Assembly: GCF_014874095.1 (NCBI RefSeq)
Contig: NZ_JADBEB010000001.1
Span: 3,596,001 to 3,660,000 of the forward strand
Direction of reading: 5' to 3'
DNA: 64,000 bases
Source of the DNA: Plantactinospora soyae
GTDB taxonomy: Bacteria; Actinomycetota; Actinomycetes; Mycobacteriales; Micromonosporaceae
The notes under the pieces were generated by a model. The model ran no database searches. It was not told where the DNA came from and was given only the letters and a program-made list of their open reading frames with translations. Below, piece by piece: positions 41,947-49,827 of the stretch. The translations under genes were made by a program, and so were the position numbers. Numbering within the stretch: position 1 is the first letter of the stretch; the number at the start of each line of letters is the position of its first letter.

Positions 41947-42791
41947 TGCTGCTCTCCCTGCTCTATGTGCCCGGGGACCGTCCGGACCGGTTCGGCAAGG
42001 CGGTCGACTCCGGTGCCGACGCGGTGATCCTGGACCTGGAGGACGCGGTGGTGGCGGCCCGCAAGACGTACGCCCGGGACGCCGTCGCCGAGTTCGTCGG
42101 TTCGGCCCACCGGGTGCCGGTCTTCGTCCGGGTCAACGAGCTGACCGGGCCGGACGTGGCCGCCGATCTCGACGCCGTCGCCGAGGCGCCGGGGCTGGCC
42201 GGGCTGCGACTGCCCAAAGTGGAGTCCGCGGAGTCGTTGCGGGCGCTCGCCGAGCGGGTGGCCGTACCACTGCATCCACTTGTCGAGTCGGCGATCGGGG
42301 TCGAGCGGGCGTACGACATCGCGAGCGCGCATCCGGCGGTCGCCTCGATCGGGCTGGGCGAGGCGGACCTGCGCTCCGATCTCGGGGTGACCGCCGAGGA
42401 GGGACTGAGCTGGGTACGCGGCCGGATCGTGGTCGCCGCCCGTGCGGCCGGGCTGCCCCCGCCGACGATGCCGGTGTACGCCAACGTCGCCGATCTGGCC
42501 GGACTGGCCGAGTCCTGCGCGTTCGGCCGGCGACTGGGCTTTGTCGGCCGGACCGCGATCCATCCCCGGCAACTTCCGGTGATCGTGGACGCGTTCCGGC
42601 CGTCGGCCGACGAGGTGTCCCGGGCCCGGGAACTGCTCGACGCGGTGGCCGAGGCGCAGACCCGCGACTCGGGAACGGTGGTACTGCCGGACGGCCGGTT
42701 CGCGGACCGGGCGATGGTCGCCGCCGCCCGACGTACGGTCGAGTTGGCCGATCGGTACGCCGCCGCCGACCCGGACCGGTTTTCGGACTAG
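41946..42791 (+). CDS. CitE/HpcH-type CoA ester lyase
   Basis: 281 residues; the ATG shares a base with the previous stop (TGATG). Family signatures: LLYVPGDRPDRFGKAV, the Mg-binding VILDLEDAVV, VFVRVNEL, GLRLPKVESAES, PLVESAIGVERAYDIA, GLGEADLRSDLG and GRTAIHPRQLPVI. These enzymes cleave malyl-, citramalyl- or related CoA esters to acetyl-CoA and an oxo-acid. Last gene of the operon. Substrate not deducible. Confidence 0.92.
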   Translation: MLLSLLYVPGDRPDRFGKAVDSGADAVILDLEDAVVAARKTYARDAVAEFVGSAHRVPVFVRVNELTGPDVAADLDAVAEAPGLAGLRLPKVESAESLRALAERVAVPLHPLVESAIGVERAYDIASAHPAVASIGLGEADLRSDLGVTAEEGLSWVRGRIVVAARAAGLPPPTMPVYANVADLAGLAESCAFGRRLGFVGRTAIHPRQLPVIVDAFRPSADEVSRARELLDAVAEAQTRDSGTVVLPDGRFADRAMVAAARRTVELADRYAAADPDRFSD

Positions 42792-42978
42792 TTTCGGCGG
42801 TTGTCGGCGCGATCGCGGTCAGGCCCGGATCATTTGTGTTCAAACGCTTCCAGGGCACGTCCGTGTTCCTCAGATGATGTCGCAGGGTCATGAGGCAGGG
42901 CCCGCTTGTCCACTTTGGTGCGACGCGTCCTTACAGTTTGTAATCACTCTTGTGTGTTGCGTAATCGATCCATAGAGT

Positions 42979-42995
42979 TCCGTGAACATCACGGA
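42979..42995 (+). promoter_or_regulatory. Inverted repeat before the secreted-protein operon
   Basis: TCCGTGA-ACA-TCACGGA, a perfect 7-base inverted repeat, ending 20 bases before the GTG start at 43016. It could be an operator or an mRNA hairpin near the ribosome binding site (GGGGGAG, 43003-43009). Upstream, TTGTAA (42939-42944) then 18 bases and TAATCG is a weak promoter candidate. Confidence 0.45.
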
Positions 42996-43015
42996 GCGAC
43001 ACGGGGGAGTGGTTC

Positions 43016-46000
43016 GTGGCTGGCTCGATAACTGCGGCTGTCCGGCTTGGCCTGGCTCTGGTCACGGCGGTTGCGTTGATCGGCATACCGGGTGAGCCCC
43101 TTGGTTACCTCACCGCCGGCCCGGACGGTGTCTCAGGTGGTGTGCAGAACCAGTCCGACGAGGCGCTATCCCTGGCGGCGGCTCGGAGGTCCGGCACGCC
43201 GGTGCAGGTCGAGAGCCTGACGTCGGAGACGACCGAGGTATGGGCGCTGCCGGACGGGCAGTTCCGGGCCGACATCGCCCTCGGAGTGCAGCGGTTTCGG
43301 CAGGGCTCGGACTGGGTGCCGGTCGACCTTACTCTGCGGCCCACGGCCGATGGTGGCGTGGAGCCGGTGGCGCACCCGAACGGGCTGCGGATCGCCGGGG
43401 CCCGTGGAACCGGCGAGCACGAGTTGGCCGCGGTCGGCGTCGGCGACGAGCGGATCGCGATGGGCTGGTCGGGCCGGCTGCCCGTACCGGTTCTCGACCG
43501 ACACCGGGCCACCTACGTGGACGCGCTGCCCGGCGTCGACCTGGTCGTCGAGGCGACCCGGCTCGGGTTCGAGCAGTTCCTGGTGGTCAAGACGCGCTCG
43601 GCGATCGGGCAGGTCGACCAGGTCCGGTTCCCGTTCACCGGTCCGGGGGCGGCGGTGTCGAGCCGGAACCCGGACGGCGCCATCACGTTGGCCGACCGGG
43701 CGGGTAAGGAAACGGCCCGGATCCCGGCGCCGCTGATGTGGGACGCGAAGAAGACGGTCACCGGTGACCCGGCGGTGCGGAAGCCGGTCCGGACCGACGT
43801 CACCAACCGGGCCGACCGGGTCGAGTTGACCCTCACCCCGGACCCGACCTGGCTGCGCAGCAGCTCGACCGCCTTCCCGGTCACCATCGACCCGACGGTC
43901 AACCCGTTGACCACCACCTTCGACACGTACGTCCGGGAAACCGTGAGCACGGATCAGAACCAGGAGAACAACCTCCAGATCGGCCTGCTCGCGACGACTC
44001 CGCCGACCCTGGCCCGGTCCTTCGTCAGCTGGGACACCACGGTTCTGGTCGGTAAGCAGATCACTGCGGCGACGGTGTCGTTGTGGAATTTCTGGTCGCA
44101 CCCGTTGGACTGTGACCCCGTTTCCTGGGAGATCTGGTCGACCGATCCCTCCACCTACACCACCACGTTCACCAGCCAGCCGATCTGGCACCAGAAGGAG
44201 GCGGCCTCCACGGCGACGCACGGATCGGAGAACTGCGCCGACGCCTGGGCCACCATCGACGGGAAGAGCCTCTTCCAGCGCGCCGCGAACGCAGCCAGCA
44301 CCCGGGCCTTCATGGGCATCCGGGCCACGGACGAGACCGTGACCGATGGTTTCAAGCAGTTCCGGTCCCGGGAGGGGACCGTCGCGGCGGAGGACCCGAA
44401 GGCGTCGGTGACGTACAACTCGTGGCCGACGGTCACCGCCCGGGCCACGGTGCCGGCCTCGACCTGTACGACCGGCGCCGGCCGGCCGCTGGTCAACACG
44501 CTCACCCCGCAGTTGCGGGCCACCGTCTCCGACGGCGACGGCACCGCGATGACGGTCGTCTTCGAGTGGTGGGCGATGAACGCCAGCACGCCGATCGGCA
44601 ACAGCACCTTCACCGGGGTCGCCTCCGGAGCCACGGCGGCGGCGACCGTGCCGGCCGGCGCGTTCGTCGACGGTGGCACGTACCGGTGGCGGGTCAAGGC
44701 GGCGGACGGCGTGGCCGGCAGTGACCTCTGGTCGTCGTACTGCGAGATGACCGTGTACGTCACCGCGCCGCCGGTCACCGGATGCACCGCCGGTACCGAC
44801 AGCGACTTCAACGGCGACGGGGTGAGCGACATCGCGATCGCCGATCCGGAGGCGACAGTCAACGGGCAGGAGAAGGCCGGGCAGATCCACGTCAGCTACG
44901 GCGGCACCGGGGCGGTGCAGACCATCCACGGGAACAATGCCCAGGTCTCCGACACAGCGGAGGCCGGCGACGGCTTCGGCACCGCCATCTCCAGCTACGA
45001 CGCCAACAACGACGGCTGTACCGACCTCGCGGTCGGCGTGCCGTACGAGGACCTGAACGGCCTGGCCGACGTGGGCGTGGTCTACGTGCTGCTGGGCACC
45101 CCCACCGGGCTGGCCAAGGGGCCCGCGTCGTTGGTCTACCACCAGGACGTGGGGAGCACGCCGGACGCGCTCGAGTCGGAGGACTGGTTCGGGTACGCGC
45201 TGGCCGGCGGCCGGACCGCCTCGGGTGAGTCGTACCTGCTGATCGGCGCACCCGGCGAGGACCTCGGCACCGCGGTCGACGCCGGCCTGGTCCACTACCT
45301 GCGCGGCACGGTCAACGTTGTCCTCGACCAGGCGGTGACCGGCTCCACCGACAGCAACGAGACCGACGACCGGTTCGGCTACGCCGTGTCCGGGTCTCCG
45401 TATCACGTCGTGGTCGGGCGGCCCGGTGAGACGACGCCGAACGGCGCACAGTTCGCCGGGGCGATCACGGTCTACGGCCACGAACTGGTCTCCGGTCGAC
45501 CGAAGTGGATCGCGGACAAGACCGGCGGGGCGGGCTTCGCCAACGCCAACTTCGGCAAGTCGGTGTCGATGGTCGGCTACCGGCCCATCGGCGCGCCGGC
45601 CGGGCAGCCCGACTCGTTCCTGGTGGTCGGCGCCCCGGGTGACCGGGCCAATTCGAAGGCCGACGCGGGCAAGGTGCACCGGTTCCACGTCAGCGCCGCC
45701 GGAGCGGCCGGGGTGAACGGTGTCGGCCAGGGCTTCGAAGGACTGCCCGGGGTTGCCGAGGACGGCGACTACTTCGGCGAGCGGGTGCTGGTGGTGAACA
45801 CCGCACCTGGCGACGTGGCCACCCCGCAGACGCTGTTGGTCGCGGTCGCGGCGCCGGGCCAGGATCTGGCCGGGGCGGTGGACGCGGGAGTCGTGCAGGT
45901 CTTCGGCGCCGCCGCCAACCCGATCACCAGCTCGGTGCTGCTCGCGCGGGGCAACGCCAACCTGCCGGGCAGCCCGGCCGGGCGGGAACTGCTTGGTCTG

Positions 46001-46177
46001 GGGCTCGGCGGGACCCGGCAGCACCTCTACCTGGCCAGCCCGTACGGCGACGGCTCGGTGTACGCGCTGGCCTGGTCGGGTCTGGCTGCCGGCAGTACGA
46101 CGCCGGTCAAGGTGTGGCGGCCGGGCGAGGGCGGCCTACCCGCCGCCGAGGTCGCTTTCGGCGCGGCGATCGGGTGA
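43016..46177 (+). CDS. Large secreted protein: N-terminal shared module, DNRLRE-like region, FG-GAP propeller
   Basis: 1053 residues. Signal peptide about 1-25 (AVRLGLALVTAVALIG). Residues about 55-270 form a module shared with the next gene (VQVESLTSETTEVWALPDGQ; WVPVDLTLRP; LPGVDLVVEATRLGFEQFLV). A DNRLRE-type extracellular region follows (about 295-470, FDTYVRETVS, FVSWDTTVLVG), then a Ig-like repeat region. Finally there are at least five FG-GAP blades (about 590-1030) with calcium-binding DFNGDGVSDIAIAD and DANNDGCTDLAVGVP, then DWFGYALAGG, DRFGYAVSGS and DYFGERVLVV. FG-GAP propellers are binding modules also seen in TcB-type toxin components. First gene of a three- or four-gene unit. 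Confidence 0.85.
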   Translation: MAGSITAAVRLGLALVTAVALIGIPGEPLGYLTAGPDGVSGGVQNQSDEALSLAAARRSGTPVQVESLTSETTEVWALPDGQFRADIALGVQRFRQGSDWVPVDLTLRPTADGGVEPVAHPNGLRIAGARGTGEHELAAVGVGDERIAMGWSGRLPVPVLDRHRATYVDALPGVDLVVEATRLGFEQFLVVKTRSAIGQVDQVRFPFTGPGAAVSSRNPDGAITLADRAGKETARIPAPLMWDAKKTVTGDPAVRKPVRTDVTNRADRVELTLTPDPTWLRSSSTAFPVTIDPTVNPLTTTFDTYVRETVSTDQNQENNLQIGLLATTPPTLARSFVSWDTTVLVGKQITAATVSLWNFWSHPLDCDPVSWEIWSTDPSTYTTTFTSQPIWHQKEAASTATHGSENCADAWATIDGKSLFQRAANAASTRAFMGIRATDETVTDGFKQFRSREGTVAAEDPKASVTYNSWPTVTARATVPASTCTTGAGRPLVNTLTPQLRATVSDGDGTAMTVVFEWWAMNASTPIGNSTFTGVASGATAAATVPAGAFVDGGTYRWRVKAADGVAGSDLWSSYCEMTVYVTAPPVTGCTAGTDSDFNGDGVSDIAIADPEATVNGQEKAGQIHVSYGGTGAVQTIHGNNAQVSDTAEAGDGFGTAISSYDANNDGCTDLAVGVPYEDLNGLADVGVVYVLLGTPTGLAKGPASLVYHQDVGSTPDALESEDWFGYALAGGRTASGESYLLIGAPGEDLGTAVDAGLVHYLRGTVNVVLDQAVTGSTDSNETDDRFGYAVSGSPYHVVVGRPGETTPNGAQFAGAITVYGHELVSGRPKWIADKTGGAGFANANFGKSVSMVGYRPIGAPAGQPDSFLVVGAPGDRANSKADAGKVHRFHVSAAGAAGVNGVGQGFEGLPGVAEDGDYFGERVLVVNTAPGDVATPQTLLVAVAAPGQDLAGAVDAGVVQVFGAAANPITSSVLLARGNANLPGSPAGRELLGLGLGGTRQHLYLASPYGDGSVYALAWSGLAAGSTTPVKVWRPGEGGLPAAEVAFGAAIG

Positions 46178-46221
46178 TGGGACACATGGACATGCACAGC
46201 GTGACGGGGGAGGACGGCAGG

Positions 46222-49200
46222 GTGGCTGGTCGTACGCGTCGGCGGAGTCGGTTCTTCATGCTCGGCCTGCTGGCCGGCCTGGCCGGTCTGATGTCCACGG
46301 CGGTGCTGGCGCCGGAGCCGGAGGACACGCCGCCCACCACGTCGGTGGCGGTGGAGGAGGAACTGGTCCGGGACACCGAGGCCGAGGCGGCCGTGGCGGC
46401 GGCGGCCCTTGGCCAGCCGGTGGAGGTGCTCGCCTACCGCAGCGAGTACCGGGATGTCTTCGCCCAGCCGGACGGCACACTGGTGGCCAACGACCACGCC
46501 CAGGCGGTACGGGTGATCAGGGACGGCACCTGGGTGCCGACCGACGCGACGCTGACGCTGCGGCCGGACGGCACTATCGCCTCGACCGCCGCGCTGGTGG
46601 ACGCCCGCTTCTCTGGCGGCGGCACCGCGCCACTGGTGGTGGTGGACCGGGAGGGCCGGACCCTCGCCCTCCAGTGGCCGTATTCGCTGCCCGCGCCGAC
46701 CCTCGCCGGCGACCAGGCCGTTTATTCGGAGATCTTCCCGGACGTCGATCTGGTGGTCAACGCGACGATCGAGGGCTTCTCGCACGTCATCGTCCTCAAG
46801 ACCCCGGAGGCGGCGAGCCTGCCGGAACTCCAGACGCTGGAACTCGGCGTCACGGCCGTCGGCCTGGCCCTGCAGGAGACGGAGAACGGCGGAGTCATCG
46901 CGCTCGATCCGGCGACAGGCAATCCGGTGATCGAGGCCGACGCTCCGGTCATGTGGGACAGCGGTGACTCGCCGGACGAGGGAGAACCGCAGCCGGGCGC
47001 CCGATCAGGTGCCGATCCCGCAGGACACGAGGCGGCTCGGGGACCGTCGGACGGTGCCGAGGTGGCACCGGTCGATCTGGCCCTCGCCAACGGCGTCCTC
47101 ACGCTGACCCCGGACGCCGCGATGCTCGCCGATCCGGCCACGAACTGGCCGGTCTACCTCGACCCGGTCTGGCAGGCCACCACCAACAGCGCCTGGGCGA
47201 TGGTTGACAGCGGCTATCCGAACGAGGAGTACTACAAGTTCGACACCAAGCGGCACGAGCGGATCGGGCTGTGTCCGGAGCGGTGCAACAGCTCCGAGGT
47301 GAAGCGGCTCTTCTACACCGTGGCCACGCCGTACTCTGGCCGGACGATCCTCACTGCCGAGTTCCGGGTCACGATGCAACACGCGTGGAACTCCACGCCG
47401 CGCGCGGCGTCGCTCTATCTGATGCCCCGGGGCGTCAGCGCCTCGACGAACTGGAACAACCAGCCGGGCGGATCGAATTGGGGCTCCGGGGCGAACCTGT
47501 TGGACACCAGATCACCCAGCAGCGTCCAGTCCACCTGCACCTCCACCAACCAGAACGCGGCCTGGAACGCGCTGGAGGCGGTACAACTCGCTGCCAACCG
47601 AGGCTGGAGTTCGGTCACCCTCGGCCTGAAGGCCACCAACGAGGGCAACTCGCAGCACAGCAAGCGGTTCTGCGACAACGGCATACTTTCGGTCCGCTAC
47701 AACCGGGCGCCGTCGATCCCGAGCCTGGCCGACCTGCGCCAGTCGCCGGGTGGGGGATGTGTCTTCGGCGAGGGGCGTCCGTTCGTCGACGTCCCGCCTC
47801 GGCTGCAAGCGGTGATCCGCGACCCGGACCACTCGTCCGCGCACACCGAGCAGGTGAAGGCCGAGTTCCGGCTGGCCTGGACGTCGGCGACCGGGGCAGC
47901 GCAGACGCGTAGCGCCATCACCCCGTTGAAGGCCAGCGGATCGCTGTTCACCTACGACGTCCCGTCCGACATTCCGGAGGGCGCGGTGATCGCCTGGGAC
48001 GTCCGCGGCAGCGACAACACGACCTGGGGGCAGTGGAGTTCCGAGGGCAGCCGCAACGTCTGCGAGTTCGAGATCGACCGGACGAGTCCGAGCGCGCCGG
48101 ACGTCGACTCTGCCGAGCTCCTGCCCCTGGACGCCGAGGACAACGGCGAGCCCGACGCACACCTGTGCCGGACCGACGACGAATGGCGCGGCTCGATCGG
48201 CGTCTACGCGCACTTCACCTTCGACTCCGCCGCTGACGACGTGTTCAAGTACCGGTACGGCTTCAACAGCAATCCGCTGACCGAGCTGGACGCGCCGTAC
48301 GACGGTGGGCCGGTGAGCCTGCGGTGGATGCCGGACCGGGAGGGGCCCCGCTGGGTCACCGTCCAGGCCGTCGACCGGGCCGGTCGGTCCAGCAGCATCG
48401 CCACCTGTACGTTCCGAGTCGGCAAGCGCCCACCGACCGTGCAATGGGCCCTCTCTGACGTGGCGGGTGACCGGATCGCGAACGACCCGTTCGGCGGCCA
48501 CGACGCGACGGCGGGCAGCGGGGTGACGTTCGGGGTGCCCGGGCCGGGTGGCTCCGCAGACACGGCGGTCCGGCTCGACGGAACGCCGAACGGCCACCTC
48601 GGCACTGCCAACAACGTGTTGCCCGACACCTCCGGTAGCTTCGCGGTCACCGGGTGGGTGAAGGTCTCCGATCCGAGCCGGCGGCAGGTGGCGATCAGCC
48701 AGGACGGCACCGGCGAACCGGGCTTCAGCCTCGGCGTCGAGGGTGGGGCCTGGGTGTTCCGGATGCCGGTCAACGACGTCGTCTCGCTCGGAGAGTGGAA
48801 GGTGACCGTGCCCGGGGCGACCACCAACTGGACGTACCTGGCCGCCATCTACGACGGGGCCCAGAGGGTCATGTCGTTGCAGGTGAACGACTCGAACGCG
48901 GTCACCGCCGCACGGCGGTCGCTGACGAAGTCGCGCGGGGCGGTGCAACTGGGCCGGCGGCTGACCAAAAGCGGATACATCGACCACTGGGCGGGCGAGC
49001 TGGCCGACATCTCGATCTTCGACCGGCTGATCCAGCCGGGCGAGATTGCCGCACTGAAGAAAACGGCGCCGCGCCGTAAGGCGTACTGGCAGTTCAACAC
49101 GGCCATCGGCACGACCAGCCCGGAGTACGCCGGTGGTGCCGCGCAAACCCTCGGAGCCGAGGCCTCCGTCTCCCGGGAGGCACCAGCGCTGCTCGGTGGC

Positions 49201-49740
49201 GGTCATCTGGCGCTCACCGGCAGGCCGGCCTCGTACGCCGGCACGACGCTCAACGCCGACACCGCCGGCAGCTTCTCGGTCGCGACCCGGGTCAGGCTGA
49301 GCAGCAGCTGTGCGGGCACTCCGATGACGGTCTTTTCGTTGAAGGGCGCGCACAACAGCGCCGTCAGTATCCGGTGCAACATCGAGGGACGGTGGGAGCT
49401 GGTGGTGCGCGACAGCGACGCGGCCGGCACCGAGCCGACCGTGCGGGACACCGGAACACCGGCGAAGACCTTCGGCAAGGGCGACCATATCGCGGTGGTC
49501 TACAACGGCTACGTGCGGGAGATGCTGCTCTACGTCAACGGTGAACTGGCCGAGGCGATCGAGCTAATCAGTCCGTTCCAGGCCGTCGGAGGACTGCAAC
49601 TCGGCCGGGCGTTCGTAGACGACGACTATCGCGAGCACCTGTCCGGTGCCGTAGACGACGTCCGGGTTTACGACGGGGTCGCCGACCAGACGCTGGTCCA
49701 GCGAATCAATCTCTCCACCCGGGAACAGCCGATCCTCTGA
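46222..49740 (+). CDS. Large secreted protein: shared module, DNRLRE-like region and two LamG domains
   Basis: 1172 residues from GTG 46222, which has GGGGGAGGA 7 bases upstream and starts GTGGCTGG like the previous gene. The ATG at 46177 overlapping the upstream stop is an alternative. Signal/TM segment about 12-30. The shared module follows (WVPTDATLTLRPDG; FPDVDLVVNATIEGFSHVIV), then a DNRLRE-type region with Cys residues (about 325-490, ERIGLCPERCNSSEVKRLFY). A Cys-containing Ig-like part and two concanavalin A-like LamG domains follow (about 740-920 and 960-1160; FAVTGWVKVSD, VYDGVADQTLVQRINL). It ends shortly before the RHS gene. No catalytic motif is seen, so adhesion or scaffold roles are likely. 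Confidence 0.82.
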   Translation: MAGRTRRRSRFFMLGLLAGLAGLMSTAVLAPEPEDTPPTTSVAVEEELVRDTEAEAAVAAAALGQPVEVLAYRSEYRDVFAQPDGTLVANDHAQAVRVIRDGTWVPTDATLTLRPDGTIASTAALVDARFSGGGTAPLVVVDREGRTLALQWPYSLPAPTLAGDQAVYSEIFPDVDLVVNATIEGFSHVIVLKTPEAASLPELQTLELGVTAVGLALQETENGGVIALDPATGNPVIEADAPVMWDSGDSPDEGEPQPGARSGADPAGHEAARGPSDGAEVAPVDLALANGVLTLTPDAAMLADPATNWPVYLDPVWQATTNSAWAMVDSGYPNEEYYKFDTKRHERIGLCPERCNSSEVKRLFYTVATPYSGRTILTAEFRVTMQHAWNSTPRAASLYLMPRGVSASTNWNNQPGGSNWGSGANLLDTRSPSSVQSTCTSTNQNAAWNALEAVQLAANRGWSSVTLGLKATNEGNSQHSKRFCDNGILSVRYNRAPSIPSLADLRQSPGGGCVFGEGRPFVDVPPRLQAVIRDPDHSSAHTEQVKAEFRLAWTSATGAAQTRSAITPLKASGSLFTYDVPSDIPEGAVIAWDVRGSDNTTWGQWSSEGSRNVCEFEIDRTSPSAPDVDSAELLPLDAEDNGEPDAHLCRTDDEWRGSIGVYAHFTFDSAADDVFKYRYGFNSNPLTELDAPYDGGPVSLRWMPDREGPRWVTVQAVDRAGRSSSIATCTFRVGKRPPTVQWALSDVAGDRIANDPFGGHDATAGSGVTFGVPGPGGSADTAVRLDGTPNGHLGTANNVLPDTSGSFAVTGWVKVSDPSRRQVAISQDGTGEPGFSLGVEGGAWVFRMPVNDVVSLGEWKVTVPGATTNWTYLAAIYDGAQRVMSLQVNDSNAVTAARRSLTKSRGAVQLGRRLTKSGYIDHWAGELADISIFDRLIQPGEIAALKKTAPRRKAYWQFNTAIGTTSPEYAGGAAQTLGAEASVSREAPALLGGGHLALTGRPASYAGTTLNADTAGSFSVATRVRLSSSCAGTPMTVFSLKGAHNSAVSIRCNIEGRWELVVRDSDAAGTEPTVRDTGTPAKTFGKGDHIAVVYNGYVREMLLYVNGELAEAIELISPFQAVGGLQLGRAFVDDDYREHLSGAVDDVRVYDGVADQTLVQRINLSTREQPIL

Positions 49741-49827
49741 CGCCCAGGTTGTCGGGCCGGTCCGTCCGTCCGGCCGGCCCGACGACCGGCACCGACCCGC
49801 CCGCTCTAACCGCACGTGGAGGAATCG

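Noticed and set aside
43166-46024. Very long open frame on the minus strand (952 codons)
   Set aside because: It is antisense to the FG-GAP gene, its translation is Arg/Gly/Val/Asp-rich low complexity and has no domain; a shadow caused by GC-rich codon structure.
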